From Ostrinia nubilalis (taxonomy: Eukaryota > Arthropoda > Insecta > Lepidoptera > Crambidae), in the NCBI RefSeq assembly GCF_963855985.1, contig NC_087118.1, forward strand, positions 4,092,001 through 4,156,000: a stretch of 64,000 nt of DNA, in the 5' to 3' direction. Numbering within the stretch: position 1 is the first letter of the stretch; every line of letters starts with the position of its first letter. Of the stretch, positions 1-10,003 are shown piece after piece. Both the position numbers and the translations under genes were made by a program. Under the pieces are notes generated by a model that did not search any database, had not been told where the DNA came from, and was given only the letters and a program-made list of their open reading frames with translations.

Positions 1-533
1 CAACTCCCGCCCCAACCCAAGAGGCGCAATAATAGGAAGGGCAGGCGTAAAAGGAAGCGCCGCCAACCTACTACCCAGCCCCCCAAAAAGGGGCACGGAG
101 AAGGCGAGCACACGCCCGCACCGGCTCAACAGCCACCCCTGCTCCAAGGGGCCCAGAAGCCGAGGCCACCAGCACTGGCACCAAACCCGCCTGCTGCCTC
201 GCAGCAGCCCCCCCTGGAGCAGACCCAGAATGCTGCAGATGCGGTACCTCCTACGGCAACAGCCAGCAGCACCTCACGGCCCTCTGGAGGCCCCCCGCCC
301 AGCTGGCGGGCACCCACGCACCTGCGCCCGACACAAGCGCAAGACCCCAGAACGCAAGCGCGCCCGTATGCGCCGTCTCCCTTCCCAACTTCGGCCCAAC
401 AATGGCCGTCAGCGCCGCCTTCACAGGCCTCAGGTGCGGAGCACCCAAACTCCCTTGCCCCCCTCCTACACATGATGATCCAGAACCAGAGACCGATCTC
501 AACGCCAAACACCCCGTATGGGGATCGCTCATG
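1..533 (+). pseudogene. LINE ORF1 (gag-like) C-terminal tail
   Basis: Frame 1 is open from the window edge to a TGA at about 531-533. It encodes a Pro/Gln/Ala-rich, basic tail (RRNNRKGRRKRKRR near the start, then many PP, QQ and PA pairs) ending near LLHMMIQNQ. Such a low-complexity tail is typical of the end of Jockey-clade ORF1 proteins, which coat the element RNA. The real ORF1 homology seems to stop near 480-495, where a deletion joins it to ORF2 sequence in another frame, so the last dozen codons are read-through. The zinc knuckles expected upstream lie outside the window. Confidence 0.5.
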
Positions 534-2942
534 ACGACCCCTGCGGGCGTTCGACTGCTGGAGATATGCGAGAGGGGAAACATAACCACCCACGGACCAC
601 AGGCCCCCACCAACATACCCTCCGACGAGGCCCGGAAAGCCGATGTGCTGGACATAGCCTTGTCCCACAACGTGCCCTGGCCAATTGAAGTCGAGGCGCT
701 ATACGACCTGGACACGCAGCACCTGCCGATCCTCGTCACGCTGGCGCCCCGCCCTGACGCCATAAACCCCCGCAAACCACCCGCCAAGGTCAACTGGGCG
801 ACCTTTAAGGCGGAACTGGCCAACCTGACTCTCGAGAGCCGCCTCTCTAACGCTGAGGAAGTGGAGGCAGCGGTCGAGCACTTCACCTCGCGCGTGCTGG
901 CAGCCAAAGAAGCGGCAACCACCGTCTGCACGAGGGCCAGCAACCGGCGGGACGATCTCCCCGCCAACATCACCAAGGACCTGCGCAAGAAACGCAACCT
1001 CAGACGCCTGTGGGCAACAACTCGCTGCCCCAGAATCAAGGCGGAACTCAACCGCCTCACATTCGAGGTGTCTGCAGCGGTGAAGGAATGGCACGGTGCT
1101 AGCTGGGAGAAGCACATAGACCGTGTAACAGATAGCACCGCTGACCTCTTCAAGCTGAACAGACAGCTCTCCAGGCCGCCCACATCAACCTGCCCGCTGG
1201 TGGACGCCACCGGCGCCCGCCACTACGCGGCTGCAGACCGCGCCCGCCTACTGGCGGACCACCTGGAGGTGCAGTTCACCCCGCACCCCGCCGCCACCGA
1301 CGCGGACACGACCGCCCACCACGACCACGTGCGGCGCTGCGTCGAGGAGATGCTGTCCTCTCCCCCGCCTCCGCTCAGCGGGGACGACTTCATCTCCCCC
1401 GCTGAGCTCCGCAAGTCTGCGCTGAGGCTGAACAAGCGCAAGGCTCCCGGCCCAGACAACATCTCCTCCGCGGCCATCGCCAACCTGCCTGGGAGAGCAA
1501 TGGTGACGCTGACGCGCAACTTCAACGGCATCCTGCGCACCAGCCACTTTCCCAGTGCGTGGAAAACCGGCAGCGTCATCACGCTGCCCAAGCCTGGCAA
1601 AGACCGCCGAAGCCCGGCCAGCTACAGGCCGATAACGCTGCTGTCCCACCTAGCGAAGCTCTTCGAACGCCTGCTGCTGCGCCGAGTCCGCCCGCTCGTC
1701 CCGTTGAGAGACGAGCAATTCGGATTCCGCAGCGGCCACTCCACCACACTGCAGCTGGTAAGGGTGTTGCACATGCTGGCCGACGAGAAGAACCAGGGCC
1801 ACCGCTCCGTCGGGGTGTTCCTTGACGTCGAGAAGGCCTTCGACCGGGTCTGGCATGTCGGCCTGCTGTACAAGCTCAAGCCGCTGCTCCCTCCTGCGCT
1901 GGTGCACCTGATCGCCTCGTTCCTCCGCGACCGCACGTTCACCGTGGTCGTGGAGGGAGAGGCCTCCCAGCCGCGCAGCATCAGGGCAGGCGTTCCACAA
2001 GGCAGCTGTCTGTCGCCGACGCTATACGCCACTTACACCAACGACATCCCCACCCTCCGCGACCATCTTCGAGAGGGAGAACGGGATGTGGCGTTAGCGT
2101 TGTTTGCCGACGACAGCGCCTTCATCTCATCTTCACGCAACATAAGCGTGGCGACTGCGAGGATGCAGCGCCTCCTCGATCTGCTCCCCCCCTGGCTAGA
2201 CCGCTGGCGAATCGCGGTCAATGTGGGCAAGACCGCCGCCATAGCGTTCGGGGCGGGGAAACCACCGCCACACCTCACGCTACGTGACCAGGGCATCGCT
2301 TGGGAGACCACAGTGACCTACCTCGGGTGCCGCATCGACCGCTCGCTGCGCATGGGGCCACAGGTGACCCATGTGGTTCGCCAGGCCCAAATCGCGCGAG
2401 CCATCCTGCGCCCGGTGCTCAGCTCGCGGCTCCCCTTGAGTACCAAACTGATGGTCTACAAGACATATGTCCGGTCGCGCCTCACCTACGCGGCCCCAGC
2501 GTGGTACCCCCTCATCTCCCGAACCAACAAGGAGAAGATCCAGGCGCAGCAGAACGTGTCCCTCCGCGTCATCACCGGGGCGGGGCGATACGTCCGCAAC
2601 GACATCATTACCCGGGACATCAACGTGGAGACAGTGGAGGAGTTCATCACGCGCCTGGCGTGGGTCATGTACGACCGCGCGGACAACAGCCCCCACTGCC
2701 ATCTCCACAACATCGCGCCAACACCAGCCCGCCCCCCGGGCAACCGCCCCCTCCCCCGGGACCTCCTGCTGCCAGAAGCAGAGGACGCCGACACCTCCCA
2801 GCCTGCTGCGCCTGCGAGACCCGTCTCCGCACCAGCCGTCTCCGCACCAGCCGTCACAGCACCGAAGCCACGCTTCAGAATAGTGACGGCCCAACGCCCG
2901 CACCAAGAGAACACAGCAGCAACACATACTGCAAACATATGA
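402..2942 (+). pseudogene. Jockey-clade LINE ORF2, 5'-deleted endonuclease plus complete reverse transcriptase
   Basis: This 846-codon frame carries the back end of an APE-type endonuclease (DLNAKHPVWGS near residue 30, ADVLDIALSHN near 85), then a full RT: VFLDVEKAFDRVW near 472, GVPQGS near 530, FADD near 567-570 and the post-RT thumb. Its role is target-primed reverse transcription of LINE RNA. The endonuclease N-terminal two thirds (catalytic N and E residues) are missing, because the frame starts inside ORF1-derived sequence. Residues 1-30 are out-of-frame ORF1 DNA, so the start codon is not authentic. The RT frame is undamaged. Coding DNA is strongly GC-rich, unlike most neighbours. The tail is Pro/Ala-rich with a repeated SAPAV unit. 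Confidence 0.85.
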
Positions 2943-3195
2943 CTGCCTGAAAGCTCCCTGGCATCCAGGAACCGCCCGCTCGCTGGTCGTTCACTGGGCC
3001 TCGACCAACGTCGACTCACCCGGTGGGCTGGTACCGCGCCGAGGGCGGGACAGTGGTGCCAGGTAGAAGCCCAGGCAGTCCGTCGCCAAAGCGACGCCAA
3101 AACCACCGACTGGCAGTAGCCAGTCGAGATGCAGCACGGGCCATGAGCACAAGCTCAACGCCCGAACCGGCCAAGAAGGTCGAAGACCTGTGATC
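2943..3195 (+). other. 3' UTR of the Jockey-type LINE
   Basis: GC-rich non-coding stretch after the ORF2 stop, ending where gypsy integrase coding sequence (minus strand) begins. There is no clear poly(A) tail. The boundary is estimated from where integrase similarity starts and may be off by about 20 bases. Confidence 0.45.
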
Positions 3196-3464
3196 GATGG
3201 CCGGATCCGACAAAGCTCACGCCACGCTTCTCTGTTAGGGTTGGTGCCCTCAACAGCAAAGTCACGAACCAGGTTTTGGATAAGTGGCGTGGTTCCATCG
3301 GTGCCAATCATCAGGTTTAAGGGTGAAGCCTGGGTAGTTTTCTGCTTGGTAATGTTGACAACCAATTGCAGCTTCCACAAGGTTTCGGACCAGGAGGAGG
3401 CTTTGTGGTTCACCTCAATCCGCAGCATGTTAAGAATGGTGCGGATGTATCGTTCCGCCTGACC
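3195..3464 (-). pseudogene. Gypsy-type integrase, C-terminal core fragment
   Basis: Minus-strand coding begins at GQAERYIRTILNMLRIEV next to the Transib end and runs through WSETLWKLQLVVNITKQKTT and PNREAWREL before losing similarity near 3200. This is the last part of the DDE integrase core, containing the catalytic E in the QAERY motif. Integrase inserts LTR-retrotransposon cDNA into chromosomes. The N-terminal part continues on the far side of the Transib insertion at 7087. The fragment ends at the Jockey LINE 3' end, so the rest of the gypsy element (3' LTR side) is missing. Confidence 0.75.
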
Positions 3465-3499
3465 CACTGTGAACCAAAACCCCATTCTAGCTGGACAAA
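3465..3499 (+). repeat. Transib left terminal inverted repeat
   Basis: Starts with the RSS-like heptamer CACTGTG and continues with AACCAAAA and CCCATTCTAGCTGGACAAAA. It matches the right end inverted, with differences only at heptamer position 5 and at one spacer base. Confidence 0.9.
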
Positions 3500-3869
3500 A
3501 TTATTTAAGGCTTGTAATAGGTCCTATTTGCTTTAAATACTCTTACTTTGATATGATATGTTAAAAAAAAAGCACAGAAAGCTTTTAATTAGGATAAAAC
3601 CAAAAACCAGTATACGCTGACCCACTTTATCAAACATTTTGTACGTGTATGGAGGTCTAGTTAAACTGGACTTCTAAGTTAAGGTAAATTATTGTGTTTT
3701 TATGCTAGTGCTCGATATTTTAACAGCTTGACATTAGTTCTGTGAAAGTATTGGGTTATAATGCTAAACTTAAGCCTTAGTTTTCTTATAAATGGCTATT
3801 AATAATAATGGAAATTAAATAAAACGATGACAATAATAATGATACTACTTATATTTATTGTAATTTGAC

Positions 3870-4271
3870 TTATTCGGAGTCATCACAACTAGGCAAACTC
3901 ACATTTGCTAAACTGTCCTCGTTTCTTACTTTTCTTACGAAATCCAAAATTTTAGAATAAGTCATGGAACGTTTTTCTTCAGGGACCCGCTCCAGTTCAA
4001 AAGCTAGCAGTTTTGCAAACTGTTGATTTCTGGGGTCTAACGGTTTTTCCAATTCAAAATCAATATCGTGTATTAAGTTCACTTGCCCTCGCACATCACT
4101 GGGATCCCATCGATTTCTTTTATAGACAATACAATCTAAAATATCTGAATATTGGACCTGTGTTTCTTTATTCGTTTTGGATGAAGATGACTTCGATTTT
4201 GATTCACAGAATTTCCTCTTCTTTACAGATCCAAGAATGCTTGGGGACGGAGATCTATCTTCATCAGACAT
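3870..4271 (-). CDS. Small accessory ORF in the Transib element (BESS-like C terminus?)
   Basis: This intact 133-codon ORF lies downstream of the transposase on the same strand and inside the element, starting 211 bp after the transposase stop. The N-terminal half is Ser/Lys-rich (SPSPSILGSVKKRKF, SKSKSSSSKTNK) and looks disordered and nuclear. The C-terminal 55 residues (QQFAKLLAFELERVPEEK then MTYSKILDFVRKVR) have the hydrophobic spacing of a BESS-like protein-interaction helix pair; this family match is by eye and uncertain. A second gene is not, to my knowledge, standard for Transib. It might be a partner protein, a captured host exon, or a chance ORF. It has no damage, whereas the transposase is broken. 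Confidence 0.5.
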   Translation of the reverse strand: MSDEDRSPSPSILGSVKKRKFCESKSKSSSSKTNKETQVQYSDILDCIVYKRNRWDPSDVRGQVNLIHDIDFELEKPLDPRNQQFAKLLAFELERVPEEKRSMTYSKILDFVRKVRNEDSLANVSLPSCDDSE

Positions 4272-4482
4272 TTTTAACTATATTTTAACACAAATAACTG
4301 TTGCTGTTTGGTAATGCTTTAACTTCATGACAAATACTTTTTTTAACCTACCTACTTTTTTGTATTGTAGAAAAGCGTTTTGTTTATAATAAAAAAATAA
4401 ATATAAGATATAATAATATTAATAACAAAAAGAAAACCTTCATTTACAAAAACGTATGTACTTATTGTACCTCTATATTTAT

Positions 4483-5889
4483 TTATTCGGTAATATCTTC
4501 TTCACTTTCACTATCTTCACTTTCGTCATCTTCTGTAAGTTCACCGGCAATAGGATATATTGTAGATATTACAATTTCGGGTGACTTAAGCAGCTCTAAG
4601 ACCTGGGAAGGCAATGAACCACTTTTCTTTTTTGGAATTTCTCTCTTGCTATTAATTAATGGGTCAGATGAAATCAATAACATGGAGATCATATCACTGT
4701 TTGTCGCAGTTCGCGAACACTTTCGCGTATGGTGTGTTCGGAATCTACGACAATCTTTGTTTCTTGCCTCCTGCGCCTCTTCAGAGAGCTGTCCAATTGG
4801 AATCAGATAATGTTTTATAATATCTGTACTATGTACAAAAATTTTGTGTAGCGTAGGGGGCATATAATACCAGGAATAATGACAAAGATATTGTGATCTT
4901 GTCGCACGAGCCAGTTTTTCAAACGCTTCTAGATTTATATCATACCCTGATGACAGTGCCCTGAGCAAGAAACTAAGATTTTTCAGTAAATCAACATTCA
5001 ATCCAGTAATTTCGGCACTGATTTCAGGATTTGAAAAAAATTTACGTGCCGTATTTCCATCGTTTGTAGAACCGTACCCAGGTTTTGGCTTATCTATAAT
5101 TAACCCTAACTTTTCTCTAAATGCCTGTTTAATTAAAGCTGATCTTTGTTGTACTGAAATTTTATCATCTGCTTCCCTTACCTGCCATTTCTTAATATCC
5201 AGGCGATAACTTATATGTAACATACACTCAAAGCATCGCAACAAAGCATGTAGGGTTGATAAACCGAAACCTAATTTATCTGGATCAACTGTATACTCTC
5301 TGTTTTCATCATTTAGATTTTTTGACGTTAATCCACATAAAAAGCACCTTAGAGATGAGGAAGTTTCGGTTAAAGCGTTACATACTTTACCGTCGATCAT
5401 GGTTAATAACATTTCGTACTTTACAGAAACTTCTTTTCCATTAATCTCAAACACTTTGGATACCAATTGATTTATTTCTTCTAATACTTTATTAGTTTCA
5501 CTCATTGTAAGCTCAGTATTCTCTTTGGAGAAAATAAATTTGATAGGTCGACAATACATCGTTGACGAAGGTCTAGGATTCTGCCATATGATACAATTAT
5601 CACTATCATACAACCGAAGAGGCACTAGAGAAAATACAAATAAATACTCGTCAGTCTCATCAACATTGGAAAATTTTTGCTTATAGGTGCTATATCCGGA
5701 ACTGCCATCACAACCCCATTTACAAATCAATTTAAATTCTGAAGTGGACATGTTTTCAAGAACGTTACTCTGTGCAAAAAGTAAACGTTCAGCAGTTTTG
5801 TCAAGGATTGCCTGCAACTTAATTTCTGCCCGTGTTTCGTCAATATAAATAGAATCTTGAACAGGATAACAATTTTTTTTTGCCTTTTA
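4483..5889 (-). pseudogene. Transib transposase, catalytic (RAG1-core-like) part
   Basis: The longest ATG frame is 444 codons (5817 to 4483). Homologous sequence extends upstream in the same frame to an in-frame TAA at 5887-5889. The conserved RAG1/Transib features are present: D37 in KWGCDGSSGYS, D142 in MIDGKVCNAL, the C158-x2-C161 pair (CFLC), the H324-x4-H329 pair, and the acidic LSEEAQEARNKD stretch at 344-355 where the third catalytic residue should lie. The D-to-D spacing of 105 is close to RAG1. The enzyme nicks and hairpins DNA at CAC-type ends. The tail is acidic (EDDESEDSESEED). In this copy the internal stop separates it from its N-terminal half. Confidence 0.9.
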
Positions 5890-6563
5890 TACTTTACTAT
5901 ATGACGGAAATACATTGTGACCTACTTTAAGTGCCCATTTTCTACTTTTTTTGTATATGTAGCTAGTACACTTAGCATCGATATAATAAGCTAACGCTTC
6001 GTCATTAGTCAAACACCGTTGAGAGCTAGATACTGAAAGTTTTTTCTGCACCTCGCCTGCTTTTCAGGACTTTCAGTTACATCTTTAATTATATTTTCTA
6101 CATCACGTTTTCCTGATAATCTTGATGATACCTGGGCGGCCATTACTAATTCGTCAGTACTGCGGGACTTAATCAAATCATCAACGCGTCTTCTTTTTGT
6201 TTTACACGAGGCTCGGGCAAAGTCAATCTTCGGGCGACCAGGACTAGGAGTAGATTGACTTTCTGATGATGATGTGCATGGGTGCAAAATATGTGTTACT
6301 GTAAATTTAAAGTTCTCACCACTAAGCCATTCCACACCAATCGGCCTTGTCTCAAAATAGTCCCGAGTTTTACCAGACTGAACCCATTTTTCCCCTAATT
6401 TTGCGTTTATCCGAGTTAAATTCTTTTTAATTTTTCGTAAACAACACTCCGTAGCGTCTTTTAACTCGAATCTAGCTATTAAATAATCTAATAGTCCAGA
6501 AGTTTTATTGTTTTTTGTGTGTTTTAACCACTCCTGATAAAACTCACTTCGCGTCACCTCCAC
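5890..6563 (-). pseudogene. Transib transposase, N-terminal part, frameshifted
   Basis: An ATG at 6563 opens 184 codons to a stop at about 6009. The segment includes NAKLGEKWVQSG, the basic GRPKIDFARASCKTKRRR stretch and a serine-rich linker, which match the N-terminal region of Transib transposases by eye. Transposase-like sequence resumes in another frame (DEALAYYIDAK onward) from about 6003 to the TAA at 5887. One frameshift near 6003-6010 and one nonsense codon therefore disable this copy. No splice signals were seen that would remove both defects. Confidence 0.75.
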
Positions 6564-7051
6564 TACGTTTTCTACAAAAAAAACAAAGTTGTGCTTTAGT
6601 GTGCTGTCTACAACCTACTATTTCTTGAAGCTAACATATGTGGCTACTTCATATAAAAAATCCAGCCCGGGGACATGAGGGGTAATGTAGTTCCCGGTCT
6701 CGCAAATACAAAAAAACGTAAAAAAATACTAATTTTCAATTTATTTCGACATGTATCTTAATTAATTAATAGGTATTAGGAATAACTTTTTAGTTTAATA
6801 TGTAACACATACCTTCTAGTTCACGATCCATAACAAAAATTTTCACAATTAACTTAGAATTAGTCAGGAGACACTGATATATCAAACGCAAGAAAGTGAA
6901 TGATTTCATCGTAAAATACTCACTTGTTCAAGTTTGACTTAGAATTACTAAATTATCGGAGGGTATTTGCTAAAAATAATGACTGAACCCTTTCTTCTGG
7001 TTATTAAGCTATCGTTTTTGATAAACCAATCAAAGATCGGCGATGACCCTT

Positions 7052-7086
7052 TTTGTCCAGCTAGAATGGGCTTTTGGTTCATAGTG
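7052..7086 (-). repeat. Transib right terminal inverted repeat
   Basis: Inverted copy of the left end; read from outside it begins CACTATGAACCAAAA. Followed directly by the second TGACC target-site copy. Confidence 0.9.
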
Positions 7087-7438
7087 TGACCGTTCGCGTG
7101 GTGCATTTCCGGTGTAATGTAGTGCAAATCACTCCCTAACTCAGTTATCCAGGTCACAAATTCTCCGGACTCAAACATTCGTCCCCTATCGGTAACAATC
7201 AACTTTGGGACTCCAAATAACGATACCGCTTGCATAAAAGCCCGTTTAAGCTCACCGACGTCTTGGCGGTAGATTGGGTATAACAGGCAAAATTTAGTGG
7301 AGGCATCCACTATCACCAAAATGAACTTGTACCCATTAGACACAGGGAGAGGACCCAAAGCGTCCACGTGAATCGTATGGAAAGGGGAATCGGGTTTTTC
7401 CCAAGACGTTATGCTCTGATTTGGGGATCTCGGCACAG
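7087..7438 (-). pseudogene. Gypsy-type integrase, N-terminal half of the DDE core
   Basis: The minus frame shows SWEKPDSPFHTIHVDALGPL (first catalytic D), LIVTDRGRMFESGEF (second D) and ends at TPEMHHANG, exactly where the Transib target duplication begins. The companion fragment carrying the third catalytic residue is at 3195-3464. Upstream, coding stops at PRSPNQSI next to the insertion at 7439. The family is a gypsy-like retrotransposon common in moths. The gene is dead because of two insertions and missing flanks. Confidence 0.8.
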
Positions 7439-8165
7439 AATACATAATAGTAGCAACAGAAATTGCACTCCTTTGTGTAGGATCAGATGCCGACATTTTA
7501 ACGGTAATAATAATAATACAAAATATCCAACGCACATGGTGCATTCGAAATCGCACCTTACTACTACGCTCACAAGAGCGCAATTTTTTTGTGTTCAGAA
7601 TTGATCTACCTCACAGCTCAAGCGCAGGGTTGTATAAGCAAAGTAAAATAAATAAAAACTTAATTTTAAGAAGCATTGTATTTACGATTGGTAAACTTTA
7701 ATCTAGTGGTGTTTGTATAATCGTACCATCTCTAAAGGTACCTATTAATAAACTTCAGTGTTACGATAATTCGAAATTGGACGAACAGTTTTAAAAGGTG
7801 TAGTGTCGGAAAATAGACACGGTGAAGTAAAGTTAATGTTTATATTAGCTAAAATATTTTTTTTGCTACAGTTTTTTGTCATAAGTATTTCAAAATTATT
7901 TAAAAAGTTTAGTTTTTTAAATTATTTAAATTACTACAATTAATTATTATTCCTAAATATTACGATTTTCCATTAAAGAAGGATATCAGTGCTTTTGGAA
8001 CAATAAACCTTGATTGTGACGATGATCGACCGAGCGTGGATAGAAATACGCGTGTGCTCACAGGCGCGTGGCGGCCCTAACTGATTTGCAACTTGAAGTT
8101 GTCGCGCTCTGTAGGTAATTATCTCGGCCGGCATAGGCGAGTGACGGAGGCCTGATCTCGGTACT
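7439..8165. mobile_element. Unidentified insertion (about 0.73 kb) in gypsy pol
   Basis: Gypsy coding sequence is interrupted between 7439 and about 8165, and CCGAGATC occurs at both junctions (minus strand), an apparent 8-bp target duplication. No terminal inverted repeats were found. The first about 165 bases (7436-7600) recur almost identically at 63836-64000, upstream of an intact LINE. The rest contains AT-rich DNA and a GC-richer 8000-8150 part. It could be a SINE-like retrocopy or a fragment of a LINE 5' region; I cannot assign a family. Confidence 0.45.
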
Positions 8166-8255
8166 CGTTTCTTAGAGATGCACACTAAACAGTGCGCCAC
8201 GTATTTGTTTACGAACTGTCGGAGTCCCGGGAACCAGAAATGTTTAAGGATCAAG
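8166..8255 (-). pseudogene. Gypsy integrase zinc-binding (HHCC) region fragment
   Basis: The minus frame reads KHFWFPGLRQFVNKY then HCLVCISKKRVPR, the second half of an H-x-H-C-x2-C integrase zinc finger. It belongs immediately upstream of the core at 7087-7438 and is separated from it by the 7439-8165 insertion. The gypsy element is lost beyond about 8260. Confidence 0.7.
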
Positions 8256-8283
8256 TCGAGAGTAGGGCTTGCAATATCGGATA

Positions 8284-8365
8284 GTTTTCAACTCCGGAAC
8301 TGATTTCCGATATTGGGCACTCAACTCCGGAATTCCGGTTCTAGTTCCGGAGTTGGTTAAAAAAA
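8284..8365. repeat. CCGGA-rich imperfect palindrome
   Basis: CAACTCCGGAA and its complement TTCCGGAGTTG alternate several times (8288-8362), so the stretch can fold on itself. No element boundary was identified. Confidence 0.45.
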
Positions 8366-8502
8366 GAAAGCGCCTCCCGACAAACACGTACACGTATGTG
8401 GCCTCCACTTTAGAACCTTGCCCCATCGGCCGTCTGTTCTACGTACTATGTGCCCTGCCCATTGCCACTTTTGCTTTAGCTTGGTAATCCGATCGCTATA
8501 TG

Positions 8503-8860
8503 TCAAGCAACTTTAGTTCGTTTATGAATCTCCTCATTTCTGGTTCGATCTCGAAAAGAAACACCGAGCATAGCACTCTCCATACCATGGTGTGCAACTT
8601 TGAGCTTATTATAAGGCCTTATAGTAAGAGGCCACGTTTCCGAACCGTGTGTCATCACTACTGGTAACACACACTGATTGTAGACTTTCGTCTTTAGGCA
8701 CTGAAGTGTTTTGGTCGAAAAGATGTTATGTAGTTTCCCGAACGCTGCCCAGCCGAGTTGAATTCGACGTATTATTACATCTCCCTGCCTCACAGCTCGC
8801 TGCAGAAGAATCGCAGAGGAATCGCCCTCGTGTTCAGTCAGGCTCAAAGACCTTCTCATA
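8503..8860 (-). pseudogene. RTE-clade LINE, post-RT C-terminal fragment
   Basis: The minus frame includes RRIQLGWAAFGKLHNIF, LKTKVYNQCVLPVV, THGSETWPL and ESAMLGVSFRDR, the conserved region after the RT of RTE-type endonuclease-reverse transcriptases. The catalytic part is missing. It is a 5'-truncated, decayed copy, broken from the piece at 8860-9199. Confidence 0.75.
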
Positions 8861-9199
8861 GTCTAAGAACGCCAAGCATATAGGCAAGTTAGACTCTTCG
8901 GTCTTCTGTATAACCTGCCGTAGCGTATACAGGGTGTTAGGTAAATGGGTATATGAGCCGACACTAGCCCATGTTAACATGGGCATATAAATGGTATGGT
9001 GAAGCCAGTTTACAAAAGCTTCTTGCATTCTAATATGGTTTTGTGCTTCAGTCAGCTTTGTCCGCAGTTCATCAATATTTTCATATTCCCTTTTGTATAC
9101 CAGATGAAGAGCAAGAGCTTCCACGTTGTGGATAAAAAAAATCTTTTCAGTTATTGTCTCTAAATGTGTTCTACATAACGTAAACTTAGGGGATTGCAA
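8860..9199 (-). pseudogene. RTE-clade RT remnant interrupted by a MITE arm
   Basis: VIQKTEESNLPICLAFLDYE followed by KVFE (minus strand, near 8850-8930) matches RT motif A of RTE elements, with the second aspartate lost. Upstream coding is replaced at 8930 by a CAGGGTGTTAGG repeat arm. Residues beyond that are not recognisable. Confidence 0.5.
8930..9004 (+). repeat. Single arm of a TA-flanked MITE (CAGGGTGTTAGG family)
   Basis: About 75 bases starting TA-CAGGGTGTTAGGTAAA, nearly identical to each arm of the full element at 30463-30725. Only one arm is present here, so it is a truncated copy. Confidence 0.75.
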
Positions 9200-9204
9200 A
9201 TATT

Positions 9205-10001
9205 ACTTAGACCTAAGAAAGTCAAAAACATGCAACGGAATCTCCGACTTACCACTTTAGTGGAGCGATTACAGAAAATAATGGCCTATTAAGTACATGT
9301 TTTTTTGTGTTATTATGAAAGTTTAGGAAACTGCACAGTTTTTAAAATTATTTTGGACTTATGGAAGTTCTTTTTTTTTCAAACTTTTAAGTTGAAAATT
9401 TTAGAATGTCTGCTACAAGCATATTTTTTATTTTTCTAGCAAAAATTTTGTATTTTGCATCAAAAATAGGAAGGTGATTATTTTTTTCAAATATCTGCAA
9501 CTAATAGGCAATCTGTCAAAAAAAAGAAATCTGAGGAAAGTCAACCCAAAAAAAAAAAAAAATTAAGCCACTAGGTCATAAAATTTGAAAAAATCTCAAA
9601 ATTAACGATAACTTCTAAACTACGAAAAATCGTAGAACATACATGGGGGTGTAATCGATAGGTCTAGTCCTCACCTATCACCTGCCTTCGGCTTGACCAG
9701 GGCCGGATCTACCTATGGGCTGATTGGGCTGCAGCCCAGGGCCCCGGGGTTACAAGGCCCCCAGATCAGAAAAGTAGGCCATAATTTGAAAAAAAAAATA
9801 GTTGTCTGTAAAGTCGGTTTACGGACGATATTTTTACGTGACAACGTCATAAGAAAATATTGATTAAAAATTTTCTTTTATACAATGTACCTACATCTCT
9901 ATTTCGGTTTCTCTCTCACCCAAAGGTTACCTGGGAGAGATTGCTACACAGCAATAAGGTCGCCTTTTGTACAACTAAAACTTGTGTAGATTTAAGTAAT
10001 A
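9205..10001. other. AT-rich spacer, no gene seen
   Basis: Low-complexity A/T tracts and no coding signal. A short GC-rich patch at 9690-9775 (GGGCCGGATCTACC and CCCAGGGCCCCGGGG) resembles a dispersed repeat but could not be assigned. Confidence 0.5.
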
Positions 10002-10003
10002 TA

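Larger units (their letters stand above)
3465..7086 (-). mobile_element. Transib DNA transposon (RAG1-like), complete ends
   Basis: The element is 3,622 bp and is flanked by identical 5-bp copies of TGACC at 3460-3464 and 7087-7091. Its ends are CACTGTGAACCAAAA on the left and the inverse of CACTATGAACCAAAA on the right. The inverted repeat continues, after one mismatch, with CCCATTCTAGCTGGACAAAA. Transib elements are known for 5-bp target duplications and CACWRTG-type ends that resemble the heptamer of vertebrate RAG recombination signals. It lies inside a gypsy integrase gene. It carries a broken transposase (N part 6009-6563, C part 4483-5817) and a second small ORF (3870-4271), all on the minus strand. 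Confidence 0.9.

Noticed and set aside
126..1649. Several long minus-strand and alternate-frame ORFs over the GC-rich LINE
   Set aside because: High GC removes stop codons; the RT motifs are only in the plus frame 402-2942.
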